A DNA stretch of 64,000 nt from JAZOTM01 sp045657625 (lineage in GTDB: Bacteria > Bacillota > Clostridia > Lachnospirales > Lachnospiraceae): positions 1-64,000 of the forward strand of contig JAZOTM010000009.1 of the NCBI GenBank assembly GCA_045657625.1. The letters are read 5' to 3'. The notes beneath the pieces were generated by a model. The model worked only from the letters and a program-made list of their open reading frames with translations. It had not been told where the DNA came from and did not search any database. This document shows positions 33,056 through 42,118 of this stretch, piece after piece. Both the position numbers and the translations under genes were made by a program. Each line of letters starts with the position of its first letter. The stretch's first letter is position 1.

Positions 33056-34066
33056 TTAGAATTTACCAGCGTTGTGAGCTTCTTCGATAGAAACGGCAAC
33101 TGCTACAGTAGCACCTACCATTGGGTTGTTACCCATACCGATTAATCCCATCATTTCAACGTGAGCCGGTACAGAAGAAGATCCAGCGAACTGTGCATCA
33201 CTGTGCATACGTCCTAAAGTATCTGTCATACCATAGGAAGCAGGACCAGCTGCCATGTTGTCTGGGTGAAGTGTACGTCCTGTACCACCGCCGGAAGCTA
33301 CTGAGAAGTATTTCTTGCCCTGTTCGATACATTCTTTCTTGTATGTACCTGCTACAGGATGCTGGAAACGAGTTGGGTTTGTAGAGTTACCGGTGATGGA
33401 AACACCCACCTTCTCGTGATGCATGATAGCAACACCTTCCTGAACATCATCTGCACCGTAGCATTTTACAGTAGCACGAAGTCCATCAGAGTAAGCTTTT
33501 TCATATTCTACATTTAATGTAGCTGTCTTATAATCATACTTTGTTTCAACAAATGTAAATCCGTTGATACGGGAAATGATCTGTGCAGCATCTTTTCCCA
33601 AACCATTTAAGATAACACGAAGTGGTTTTTTACGAACTTTGTTTGCCTTTTCAGCAATACCGATAGCACCTTCTGCAGCTGCAAAAGATTCATGTCCTGC
33701 TAAGAAGCAGAAGCATTCGGTTTCTTCTTCCAAAAGCATCTTTCCTAAGTTACCATGTCCCAAACCTACTTTTCTGTGGTCAGCAACAGAACCTGGGATA
33801 CAGAATGCCTGAAGTCCCTCACCGATTGCTGCAGCAGCGTCAGCTGCTCTTGTACATCCCTTCTTGATTGCAATTGCTGCACCTACAGTGTATGCCCAGC
33901 AAGCATTCTCGAAGCAGATTGGCTGAATGCCTTTTACGAGATTGTATACGTCTAAACCAGCATCCTTTGTGATTTTCTCAGCTTCTTCAATAGAGCTGAT
34001 ACCATAGCTGTTTAATACAGCATTGATCTGGTCAATTCTTCTTTCATATGATTCAAATAAAGCCAT
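33056..34066 (-). CDS. GGGtGRT family protein, unknown function
   Basis: The 336-residue protein is recognised by the glycine-rich SVASGGGTGRTLHPDNM near residue 262, which names the family. It contains several conserved histidines and cysteines (CFENACWAY, GLGHGNLG, LAGHESFAAAEG). The family is known to travel with a NifU-like scaffold protein, as here (15 bases after it). Its biochemical role is unknown. AAAGGAG precedes the ATG. Codon use is more biased to frequent codons than in neighbours, suggesting strong expression. Confidence 0.92.
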   Translation of the reverse strand: MALFESYERRIDQINAVLNSYGISSIEEAEKITKDAGLDVYNLVKGIQPICFENACWAYTVGAAIAIKKGCTRAADAAAAIGEGLQAFCIPGSVADHRKVGLGHGNLGKMLLEEETECFCFLAGHESFAAAEGAIGIAEKANKVRKKPLRVILNGLGKDAAQIISRINGFTFVETKYDYKTATLNVEYEKAYSDGLRATVKCYGADDVQEGVAIMHHEKVGVSITGNSTNPTRFQHPVAGTYKKECIEQGKKYFSVASGGGTGRTLHPDNMAAGPASYGMTDTLGRMHSDAQFAGSSSVPAHVEMMGLIGMGNNPMVGATVAVAVSIEEAHNAGKF

Positions 34067-34081
34067 TTTCGTTCTCCTTTC

Positions 34082-34774
34082 TTATTCCTGTCTTGGATCG
34101 ATAATCTTAGCAGCGTCAGCAACACGACCATACTGTCCTTTTGCCTTTTCCCAAGCTGTGTTAGGATCATCACCCTTTTTGATAAAGTCAGTCATTTTTC
34201 CAAGAGAAACGAACTGATAACCGATTACTTCGTCATTTTCATCCAAAGCAATACCAGTTACATAGCCTTCTGCCATTTCAAGATAACGAACACCCTTCTC
34301 TTTTGTTGCGTACATAGTACCAACCTGAGAACGAAGTCCCTTTCCTAAATCTTCAAGACCTGCACCGATTGCAAGACCGTCATCAGAGAAAGCACTCTGT
34401 GTACGACCGTAAACGATCTGTAAGAATAATTCTCTCATAGCAGTATTGATAGCATCACATACAAGGTCTGTATTTAATGCTTCAAGAATGGTCTTTCCCT
34501 GAAGAATTTCAGCAGCCATAGCTGCAGAGTGAGTCATACCGGAACATCCGATAGTCTCAACTAAAGCTTCCTCAATAATACCGTTCTTAACATTTAATGA
34601 TAATTTACAGGCACCCTGCTGAGGAGCACACCAGCCTACACCATGTGTGAATCCGGAAATATCGCTAATTTCCTTTGAGTGTACCCATTTTCCTTCTTCC
34701 GGAATTGGAGCTGGTTCATGTTTTGCGCCTTTTGCAACAGGACACATGTTTTCAACTTCCTTCGTGTAAATCAT
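34082..34774 (-). CDS. NifU/IscU-like scaffold protein paired with GGGtGRT
   Basis: This 230-residue protein contains an IscU/NifU N-terminal-type domain. Cysteines fit the scaffold pattern: VGWCAPQQGACKLS, then ETIGCSGMTHSAAMAAEIL, then DLVCDAINTAM. The N-terminal CPVAKG and C-terminal extension are particular to this branch. AAAGGAG precedes the ATG at 34774. It forms an operon with the GGGtGRT gene and is not linked to a cysteine desulfurase gene here, so a general Fe-S assembly role is uncertain. Confidence 0.88.
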   Translation of the reverse strand: MIYTKEVENMCPVAKGAKHEPAPIPEEGKWVHSKEISDISGFTHGVGWCAPQQGACKLSLNVKNGIIEEALVETIGCSGMTHSAAMAAEILQGKTILEALNTDLVCDAINTAMRELFLQIVYGRTQSAFSDDGLAIGAGLEDLGKGLRSQVGTMYATKEKGVRYLEMAEGYVTGIALDENDEVIGYQFVSLGKMTDFIKKGDDPNTAWEKAKGQYGRVADAAKIIDPRQE

Positions 34775-34803
34775 TATAAGACTCCTTTCGATATGAAATT
34801 ATG

Positions 34804-34838
34804 ATTAGATGACCGCAAAACGGGGGCAATCACCTAAT
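34804..34838 (-). promoter_or_regulatory. Leader hairpin upstream of the NifU-like/GGGtGRT operon
   Basis: ATTAGGTGA and TCATCTAAT pair (one G-U) around a C-rich and G-rich inner part, 30 bases before the start codon. It has no T run, so it is not a terminator; a 5' stabilising or protein-binding hairpin is possible. A second AT-rich hairpin is at 34852-34876. Confidence 0.4.
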
Positions 34839-34934
34839 GTAATTTTAATAAAATAACAATAAAAAATATTGTTATTCATTTAACACACTGCATAGTTATT
34901 TTCGCATATTTTTTCTCATTAGTAAAGAGGATTT

Positions 34935-35597
34935 CTAGTTCTTTTCCACAATTTCGTTTCTGTTTTTATAGATGGAATTTGCAGGCACAACTCCTCGTAC
35001 CATCGATAATGGATATACATTTGTATGAGGTCCTACAACAGTTCCCGGATTTAATACAGAATTGCATCCAACTTCCACAAAATCACCAAGCATAGCGCCG
35101 AATTTCTTTAATCCGGTAGGAATCTCTTCTGCCCCTTTTACAACTACCAAAGTTTTGTCGGATTTGACATTAGATGTAATGGAACCCGCACCCATATGAG
35201 ACTTGAATCCAAGGACAGAATCTCCTACATAATTGTAATGAGGCACCTGAACAGAGTTAAAAATAACAACATTTTTTAATTCTGTGGAATTTCCTACGAC
35301 AGAACCCTTTCCAACGATGGCATTGCCACGGATAAAAGCGCAATGACGAATTTCTGCATCTTCATCAATGATTAATGGACCGTTTAAGCAAGCAGTAGGT
35401 GCTACCTTTGCGCTCTTTGCCACCCAAACATTTTCCCCACGCTGTTCAAAACGATCTGCCGGCAAAGTAGGACCTAATTTTAAAATAAAATCCTTGATTT
35501 CTCCCAACACTTCCCATGGATATGTTTTTCCGGTAAATAAATTCTTCGCAATGGTTTCGTCCAGGTTATACATGTTTTCAATTGTAATTTCTTTCAT
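34935..35597 (-). CDS. Left-handed beta-helix protein (GlmU C-terminal-like acyltransferase)
   Basis: In this 220-residue protein, hexapeptide repeats begin about residue 62 (VWVAKSAKVAPTACLNGPLI) and run to about 205, with a GlmU-like TELKNVVIFNSVQVPHYNYVGDS segment. No nucleotidyltransferase domain is present, so it is a stand-alone acyltransferase or a pseudo-enzyme. The ATG at 35597 has AAGGA 7 bases upstream; a GTG at 35612 is less likely. It follows topB by 18 bases, probably in one transcript. Confidence 0.85.
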   Translation of the reverse strand: MKEITIENMYNLDETIAKNLFTGKTYPWEVLGEIKDFILKLGPTLPADRFEQRGENVWVAKSAKVAPTACLNGPLIIDEDAEIRHCAFIRGNAIVGKGSVVGNSTELKNVVIFNSVQVPHYNYVGDSVLGFKSHMGAGSITSNVKSDKTLVVVKGAEEIPTGLKKFGAMLGDFVEVGCNSVLNPGTVVGPHTNVYPLSMVRGVVPANSIYKNRNEIVEKN

Positions 35598-35615
35598 TTC
35601 TTTATCCTTCACTTT

Positions 35616-37946
35616 CTATGAAAAATCAAATTTTACTACTCCATCTTCTAAAATAAGATTGGCGGAAAAAGCCTTTCCTTTCTTGGAAATAAAGCCTTTT
35701 ACATTTTCTAATTTGCCGGTAGTCAATAAAGTCGTGACCTGATTCTCAGACAACCGTTTTCCGGCAATTTTTCCTATGGCAAATTTACAACCGCTACCAT
35801 CTTTTTTATAGTTCTTGCAACCATATCCAAAAGGTACCGTTTGCATTTGTCCACCACATACCGGGCATTTAACCTCTAAATCATGGAAATCTCCACTTCC
35901 GATGTTTTCAAAGTCGGTACCCTCTGCAAAATGGCTGATACGCTCTTTGATATGATCGGATAAATCATTTCCTTTGATGTTATTAATATGTTTATCTACA
36001 TAACGATCCAAAATTTGTTTGTAATTTTCGGAAGTAGTTTCGCCCTGCTCTACCTGGGATAACCCTTTTTCCCAACTGGCTGTCATTTCCGGATTTAACA
36101 TATTTGGAATCGTTAAAAAAACGACTTCATAAATCATTTCCCCCAATTTACTCGGAGTTAAAATCTGTGTTTTCTTATTTAAATTCAAATAATGAATCTT
36201 CACCAATTTATCAATAATTCCGGCTCTGGTTGCGGAGGTCCCAATACCGGCACCTTTGATTTGTGCACGTAATTCTTCGTCTTCAATTAACTGTCCGGCA
36301 TTTTCCATTGCTAAAACCATGGAACCGGATGTATATCGTTTTGGCGGAGAAGTCTTGCCTTCTTTGATCTGATAGTCCCCGATTTCTACCGCATCCCCCT
36401 TTTTGAAGTTTTCAATTGCTTCTAAAAGAGCTTGGTTGTCTACCGGCTGATTCTCATTGTTTTCTCCGTTTTCTTGATTTTCATCGGATTCATCCGGCTC
36501 ATCTGCCGCTTTTCCTTGCACTTTTTTTGGATTTTGTACGAGGAAAAATCCCGGTTCCTTCAAGACCTTTACATTGGTAAAAAACTTTTCGCTACCTACC
36601 AAAATGGTTATAGATGCTTTTCGGTAAACGGCAGCAGGCATGAAAATACTCACAAAACGTCTAACAATTAAGTCATATACCTTCTTTTCCAATTCCGGCA
36701 GATTATTATAGCCGGGCATTTGACCGGTAGGAATAATGGCATAATGATCGGTAACCTTTTTGTCATCCGTATATCTGGTTTTCTCCAACTTTTCATATGC
36801 CTTTTTCTCTAAAATATCTTGTACAAAAGAAGCCGTTGGCTCGTAATGCACAAGACCTTGTAAATTTTTATGAATTTCCTTTGCAATTGCGGTTGTTAAA
36901 ACACGGGCATCCGTTCTGGGATAAGTCGTGAACTTCTTTTCATATAAGTTCTGGGCTACCTGTAACGTCTGCTCCGGAGAAATCTTGAATTGTTTTGAGC
37001 ACTGCGCCTGCAATTCTGCAAGGTTAAACAGCAACGGTGGATTTTTTGTTTCTTTTCCTTTTTCAATTTGGAAAATTTCTCCGTTGGACTGTTCTTTGCA
37101 TAACGCAATACAAGTTTCTGCATCTTCTTTTTTCCGGAATCCCGTTTCTTTATATAATTTGGGCGACTCAAAATAGGTAGTACCCTCTACGGCTTTCCAT
37201 TCGCCTTGAAAGTTCTGCCCATTCGTTAAAAAATCACCTAAAATACGATAAAAGGGAGTTTCTTTAAAGTCGCGGATTTCCCGCTCTCTACGAACGACCA
37301 TTCCCAACACGCAAGTCATTACCCTGCCAATGGCAATGGCTGTATAAGATTTTGTACCGGCCGCAGCATTTACCATTCGGCCGTACTTTACAGAAAGTGC
37401 TCTGGAAAAATTGATACCCATGGCATAATCTTCGATGCCTCGCATAATGCCGGCGGCGGCTAAGTTGTCATAGGCGGAAATTGGTTTTGCTTCCCGAATG
37501 CCTCGATTGATTTCTTCTTCCGTACAAGAATCAATCCAAATACGTTTCTCTTCCATGCCCTCACGAACACCACCGAAGTTACGGATTAACTCGATGATAA
37601 CCTCACCTTCTCGTCCCGAGTCTCCTGCATAAAGAATGGTAGAAATGTCCGGACTTTGCATAAATCCATGCACTACTTCATACTGACTTTTCACATTGGA
37701 AATCACATCATATTTATAAGTAGTGGGCAAAAATGGAAGATCTTCCATCTTCCATTTTTTGTATTTCATATCATATTTTTCGGGATAACACATTTCAATC
37801 AAATGACCTACGCACCAAGTGATGACGTAAGCATCATTTTCTATATACCCTCGTCTGCTATCTTGACTTTGCTGCGGTACTTTCAGAATCGAAGCATATT
37901 CCCTGGCAACAGAGGGTTTTTCAGTAATAATCAGCGTTTTGCCCAT
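35616..37946 (-). CDS. topB: DNA topoisomerase III
   Basis: This is a 776-residue type IA topoisomerase, longer than E. coli TopB. The TOPRIM domain starts at LIITEKPSVAREYA; acidic residues are in YAGDSGREGE; the active-site Tyr is in FTTYPRTDAR (about 344). An acidic insertion rich in Glu and Asn (about 488-510) interrupts the core, and a C-terminal zinc-binding segment CPVCGGQ...YGCKNY follows. It lies 12 bases downstream of the ATPase gene. Such enzymes also occur on mobile elements, but no conjugation or phage gene is near. Confidence 0.93.
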   Translation of the reverse strand: MGKTLIITEKPSVAREYASILKVPQQSQDSRRGYIENDAYVITWCVGHLIEMCYPEKYDMKYKKWKMEDLPFLPTTYKYDVISNVKSQYEVVHGFMQSPDISTILYAGDSGREGEVIIELIRNFGGVREGMEEKRIWIDSCTEEEINRGIREAKPISAYDNLAAAGIMRGIEDYAMGINFSRALSVKYGRMVNAAAGTKSYTAIAIGRVMTCVLGMVVRREREIRDFKETPFYRILGDFLTNGQNFQGEWKAVEGTTYFESPKLYKETGFRKKEDAETCIALCKEQSNGEIFQIEKGKETKNPPLLFNLAELQAQCSKQFKISPEQTLQVAQNLYEKKFTTYPRTDARVLTTAIAKEIHKNLQGLVHYEPTASFVQDILEKKAYEKLEKTRYTDDKKVTDHYAIIPTGQMPGYNNLPELEKKVYDLIVRRFVSIFMPAAVYRKASITILVGSEKFFTNVKVLKEPGFFLVQNPKKVQGKAADEPDESDENQENGENNENQPVDNQALLEAIENFKKGDAVEIGDYQIKEGKTSPPKRYTSGSMVLAMENAGQLIEDEELRAQIKGAGIGTSATRAGIIDKLVKIHYLNLNKKTQILTPSKLGEMIYEVVFLTIPNMLNPEMTASWEKGLSQVEQGETTSENYKQILDRYVDKHINNIKGNDLSDHIKERISHFAEGTDFENIGSGDFHDLEVKCPVCGGQMQTVPFGYGCKNYKKDGSGCKFAIGKIAGKRLSENQVTTLLTTGKLENVKGFISKKGKAFSANLILEDGVVKFDFS

Positions 37947-37958
37947 AAATATTCCTCA

Positions 37959-39320
37959 TTATAATTCATTCATATCAATCAAAATGTACTTGGAATCGTC
38001 CTTTGCCAAATCCACCAAGGATTGTTCAAATCCTTTTGCAGAAAATAAATAGTAATAGTTGGACTGCACCTTTGCTAATTTCATGTTTGCAAATAATTCT
38101 TCGCAATTATTCAAAGACAATTCTGCTTTGGACCAATTACAAATACCTACAATACTATTTCTGGCTGTATCCTGTGCCAAAATGTCGATGGTGCCTTGTT
38201 TTCCAACCCAAGTACCCATGCGATGTACCGTAATAGGAAGCTTTCCGATCTGATTTAACAATCCTAAGTATTCTCTACAAACATCAATGAAATAGCGATT
38301 CAGATATTCCTCTAAGTCTCTGGCTATATACGTAGCATAAAACTCTGCCGGACGCATCATATACAAATCCGACAAATGGGGATAAATAAAGTGGAACCAA
38401 AAATGAATATAGGTTTTCTTGATTTGGTACACTCCTTTTTTGGCGTTATCCCATCCGCCGGTTTCAAAGGAAACCACTTTTTCAATTACACCGAACTCCA
38501 TTAAGTTCTTCATATAAACACTGATTTTTGCTCTGGAAAAACCGGTGTCTTCATACAAATCATTTAATTTTTGATGTCCGGATGCAATGGAAGCTAAAAT
38601 AGTATTGTAAACTGATAATTCACGCAATTCTGATGCCAAATAATCTTCAGCGGCGTGAAATAAATATCCATCTTGTGACAAAATCAAATCGCAGATATTT
38701 TCGCGTATTGTTTTTTTACCATCCCATTGCTTGACAAAGGCCGGCACACCACCAATAATTCCATATACCTGAACCGATTGGCTTGTGGTATATTTTGGAA
38801 ATTGACGCACCACATCCAAAAAGCTCATGTCATGGATTTCTAACATGCCATCCACACGCCCGATAAACTCCGGATGTAAATCTTTTAAATCCGTTTTGGA
38901 AAAAACCAACGAAGAAGTAGCCAGGACGATCAAAAGTGGCCCCGGATAGTACTTTCTCTTTTTCAATTTGATGATGTGATCCAAAAAGGTAACATCTTTC
39001 TTTGCAATAAATTGGAATTCATCAATAATAAGAACCAGTTTCGATGCATCTTTGGAACGAATACGGTTAAATATCTCCTCGTAGGAATCGTTTTTTAAGG
39101 ATATGTGATAAACACTCTCCACACGATTCTTTAACATTTGTTTTTGCTGTTCCACAGACGCATTCCCTGCACGATAATAAAAAGCATTTTTATTTTGAGA
39201 AAATGATTGTAAAAGAGTTTCCTTATCAGCCCCCAACTGTCCGGAAAGTACAACCAATTGATTGCCGGATGCTTCGTAATATTTTTCTAGTGCTAACAAA
39301 TCCGCTTGTCTGCTTATCAT
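37959..39320 (-). CDS. Degenerate AAA-type ATPase with DUF234-like C-terminus
   Basis: This 453-residue protein resembles the archaeal-type ATPase family (ATPase plus DUF234). The Walker B is intact (LVLIIDEFQFI, about 96). The Walker A is changed to SGQLGADKETLL: the lysine is kept but the next Ser/Thr is Glu, so ATP turnover is doubtful. A winged helix follows (SRAKISVYMKNLMEFGVI). The C-terminal nuclease-like motif reads TIDILAQD...GICNWSK, lacking the usual ECK. The ATG at 39320 has GGAGGG upstream. It shares a transcript with topB. Function unknown. Confidence 0.8.
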   Translation of the reverse strand: MISRQADLLALEKYYEASGNQLVVLSGQLGADKETLLQSFSQNKNAFYYRAGNASVEQQKQMLKNRVESVYHISLKNDSYEEIFNRIRSKDASKLVLIIDEFQFIAKKDVTFLDHIIKLKKRKYYPGPLLIVLATSSLVFSKTDLKDLHPEFIGRVDGMLEIHDMSFLDVVRQFPKYTTSQSVQVYGIIGGVPAFVKQWDGKKTIRENICDLILSQDGYLFHAAEDYLASELRELSVYNTILASIASGHQKLNDLYEDTGFSRAKISVYMKNLMEFGVIEKVVSFETGGWDNAKKGVYQIKKTYIHFWFHFIYPHLSDLYMMRPAEFYATYIARDLEEYLNRYFIDVCREYLGLLNQIGKLPITVHRMGTWVGKQGTIDILAQDTARNSIVGICNWSKAELSLNNCEELFANMKLAKVQSNYYYLFSAKGFEQSLVDLAKDDSKYILIDMNEL

Positions 39321-39395
39321 ACTCTTCCCTCCGCTTGTCGAATCATCTCCGACAATAGTGTTTCTAAAAAATAATAGCATAATTTAATTTCTCAT

Positions 39396-39432
39396 ACAAC
39401 AAAAAAAGAAGGCATTTTTTTGCCTTCTTTTT
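39396..39432 (-). terminator. Terminator of asd
   Basis: A 12-bp stem AAAAAGAAGGCA with TGCCTTCTTTTT (39403-39432) is followed by a T run on the minus strand. Confidence 0.9.
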
Positions 39433-39466
39433 AAGAATTTTCTATTTATTTATTACCACTTTTTGA

Positions 39467-40552
39467 TTACTTCTTTGTGATGTAACCTTTTGCTTTTAAC
39501 ATTTCTGCACAAAGGACAGCTCCACCGGCTGCTCCACGTACAGTATTGTGAGATAAACCAACAAATTTGAAGTCATAAACAGAATCTTCACGAATTCTTC
39601 CGATGCTAACACCCATGCCGTTTTCGTAGTTTACATCCAACTGCACCTGTGGTCTATTGTCATCTTCCAAATACTGGATAAACTGCTTTGGAGCACTTGG
39701 TAATTCAAGTTCTTGCGGTTCACCCTTGAAGGTTCTTAACTTTTCAATCAACTGTTCCTTTGTAACCTTCTTGCGGAATTTTACAAAAGCAGCTGCGGTA
39801 TGTCCGTTTAAGATCGGTACACGAATGCACTGGCAAGTAATCTTAGGTTCGCTTGCAGGAACGATTTCTCCGTTCTCTACCTTACCCCAAATACGAAGCG
39901 GTTCTTTCTCACTCTTCTCTTCTTCACCGCTGATGAATGGAATGATATTTCCTTCCATTTCCGGCCAATCCTTAAATGTTTTTCCTGCTCCGGAAATTGC
40001 CTGGTAAGTTGTAGCAACAACTTCGTATGGCTCAAATTCCATCCAAGCAGTAAGTGCCGGTGCATAACTCTGAATAGAGCAGTTTGGCTTTACTGCAATA
40101 AATCCTCTGGTTGTTCCAAGTCTCTTCTTCTGTGCTTCGATGACTTCGAAATGCTGTGTATTGATTTCCGGAACTACCATTGGAACATCCTTTGTCCAAC
40201 GATGTGCACTGTTATTTGAAACAACAGGTGTTTCCGTCTTTGCATAAGCTTCTTCAATCGCTTTGATTTCTTCTTTTGACATATCAACTGCACTAAAAAC
40301 GAAATCCACTTCTGCAGCAACTTTTTCTACTTCATTTACGTTCATAACAACGATATTTTTAACTGCCTCAGGCATTGGAGTATCCATTTTCCATCTTCCC
40401 CCAACGGCTTCCTCGTATGTTTTTCCCGCACTTCTTGGACTGGCAGCAATTGTAGTAACCTCAAACCATGGATGGTTTTCCAACAAAGAGATAAATCTCT
40501 GTCCTACCATACCTGTTCCACCAAGAATTCCAACCTTTAATTTCTCGCTCAT
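39467..40552 (-). CDS. asd: Aspartate-semialdehyde dehydrogenase
   Basis: Asd reduces aspartyl phosphate to aspartate semialdehyde, the branch point to lysine, threonine and methionine. The 361-residue length and layout fit the archaeal/fungal-type branch found in many anaerobes. NADP loop GILGGTGMVGQRF, the catalytic Cys in VKPNCSIQSY (about 154), and the histidine in PILNGHTAAAFVKF are present. AGGAGG precedes the ATG. Monocistronic, with its own promoter; the leader of about 80 bases is too short for a lysine riboswitch. Confidence 0.96.
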   Translation of the reverse strand: MSEKLKVGILGGTGMVGQRFISLLENHPWFEVTTIAASPRSAGKTYEEAVGGRWKMDTPMPEAVKNIVVMNVNEVEKVAAEVDFVFSAVDMSKEEIKAIEEAYAKTETPVVSNNSAHRWTKDVPMVVPEINTQHFEVIEAQKKRLGTTRGFIAVKPNCSIQSYAPALTAWMEFEPYEVVATTYQAISGAGKTFKDWPEMEGNIIPFISGEEEKSEKEPLRIWGKVENGEIVPASEPKITCQCIRVPILNGHTAAAFVKFRKKVTKEQLIEKLRTFKGEPQELELPSAPKQFIQYLEDDNRPQVQLDVNYENGMGVSIGRIREDSVYDFKFVGLSHNTVRGAAGGAVLCAEMLKAKGYITKK

Positions 40553-40639
40553 GAGTTCCTCCTAGATGTAATGTATTTTATGCAAATACATTTTAATATT
40601 TTGTCCGCGTCAGACATACATTTGTCTTTACTAAGCAAT

Positions 40640-40668
40640 ATAGTACCCAAAATAAGCAGAAAATGCAA
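40640..40668 (-). promoter_or_regulatory. Promoter of asd
   Basis: TTGCAT (40668-40663) and TACTAT (40645-40640) with 17 bases between them, about 90 bases before the ATG. A small hairpin (AATGTATTT/AAAATACATT) lies just before the ribosome binding site. Confidence 0.7.
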
Positions 40669-40690
40669 TTCATAAAACTATAAAATTTAA

Positions 40691-40708
40691 AAAATGTTTA
40701 AACATTTT
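40691..40708 (-). terminator. Possible weak terminator of argH
   Basis: The AT-only palindrome AAAATGTTTAAACATTTT is followed by TTTAAATTTT on the minus strand. The stem is weak, so read-through into asd is possible. Confidence 0.35.
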
Positions 40709-40733
40709 CTTGTATATTTTTTACAAAAAGTAC

Positions 40734-42116
40734 TTAGATTGTTTCTTTTACACGCTGTTTATTCAAAGCAATTGCCTCTTCCATCGATTTTCTGGAAGGC
40801 GCACCGGTAGTTAACCTTGTGTTTACACAAGTCTCCATAGAAATTGCTTCATAAACATCCTCTTGGAATACAGGAGAGAATTTTTGTAATTCTTCGATGC
40901 TTAAGTCATCGATGGAACAATTCTTTTCCAAACAATGCAAAACAATCTGACCAATAATTCCATGGGCATCACGGAATGGAACGCCATGTTTCACCAAATA
41001 ATCCGCAGCATCTGTAGCGTTGGTAAAGCCCATATTCGCACTCTTACGCATCACATCTTTGCGGAATTTCATGGTAGAAAGCATACCGTCAAATAAGGAG
41101 ATACATCCCTTAACCGTATCCATAGCATCAAATGCCAATTCCTTATCCTCCTGCATATCTTTGTTGTAAGCCAACGGAATTCCCTTCATGGTTGTAAGAA
41201 GAGACATTAACGCGCCATAGACACGTCCGGTTTTTCCACGTACCAATTCGGCAATATCCGGATTTTTCTTTTGTGGCATAATGGAACTTCCTGTGCTATA
41301 CGCATCATCAATTTCCACAAACTGATATTCATTGGAATTCCAAATAATGACTTCTTCGGAAAAACGACTTAAATGCATCATAATAGTAGACAATGCACTT
41401 AAAAACTCAATCAAATAATCACGATCCGATACACCGTCCATGCTGTTGGCAGAAGGCGCATCAAACCCTAAAAGTTCAGCTGTATAGGCACGATCCAAAG
41501 GATAAGTGGTACCTGCTAAAGCACCGGAACCCAATGGACAAATGTTCATACGCTTATGAATGTCATGAAGACGCTTTCTATCACGATAGAACATTTCAAA
41601 ATAGGCACCCAAATGATGGCTCAAAGTGATTGGCTGCGCTTTTTGTAAATGTGTAAAGCCCGGCATAATGGTATCCAAATGTTCTTCCATCAAGGACAAA
41701 ATGGTTTCCAGGAAATGCTGTAACAATCGATCTGTCTCTTCCACTTCGTTTCTGGTAAACAAGCGCATATCTAAGGCAACCTGATCATTTCTACTTCTTC
41801 CGGTATGTAGTTTCTTTCCTGCATCCCCAATACGATCAATTAAGTTTGCCTCTACGAAGCTGTGAATATCTTCGTATTTTTCAGAAATTTCAAGATTACC
41901 GTTTTCGATATCCTGCAAAATTCCTTCTAATCCCTGCAAAATCTGCGCACCTTCCGCTTCGGTCAAAATGCCCTGCTTGGTCAGCATTTTTACATGTGCT
42001 TTGCTGCCTTCGATATCCTGTTTGTAAAATTTTTGATCAAATCCAATGGAAGCATTAAAACGATAAACCAACTCATCTGTTTCTTTTGTGAATCTTCCGC
42101 CCCATAACTGTGCCAT
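40734..42116 (-). CDS. argH: Argininosuccinate lyase
   Basis: ArgH splits argininosuccinate into arginine and fumarate. The 460-residue length is normal. The family signature GSSIMPQKKNPDIAELVRG (about 278) and TGRSRNDQVALDMR (about 105) are intact. It starts 2 bases after queH and appears co-transcribed with it. The arginine repressor gene is in this window (47725-48183), but no ArgR box was confirmed here. Confidence 0.98.
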   Translation of the reverse strand: MAQLWGGRFTKETDELVYRFNASIGFDQKFYKQDIEGSKAHVKMLTKQGILTEAEGAQILQGLEGILQDIENGNLEISEKYEDIHSFVEANLIDRIGDAGKKLHTGRSRNDQVALDMRLFTRNEVEETDRLLQHFLETILSLMEEHLDTIMPGFTHLQKAQPITLSHHLGAYFEMFYRDRKRLHDIHKRMNICPLGSGALAGTTYPLDRAYTAELLGFDAPSANSMDGVSDRDYLIEFLSALSTIMMHLSRFSEEVIIWNSNEYQFVEIDDAYSTGSSIMPQKKNPDIAELVRGKTGRVYGALMSLLTTMKGIPLAYNKDMQEDKELAFDAMDTVKGCISLFDGMLSTMKFRKDVMRKSANMGFTNATDAADYLVKHGVPFRDAHGIIGQIVLHCLEKNCSIDDLSIEELQKFSPVFQEDVYEAISMETCVNTRLTTGAPSRKSMEEAIALNKQRVKETI

Positions 42117-42118
42117 AA

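Noticed and set aside
35616..37946. Mobile-element origin for topB
   Set aside because: Type IA topoisomerases of this kind occur on conjugative elements, but no relaxase, coupling protein, integrase or direct repeat is near.
40553..40733. Lysine riboswitch upstream of asd
   Set aside because: The predicted leader is only about 80 bases, too short for the lysine aptamer, and its conserved loops are not seen.
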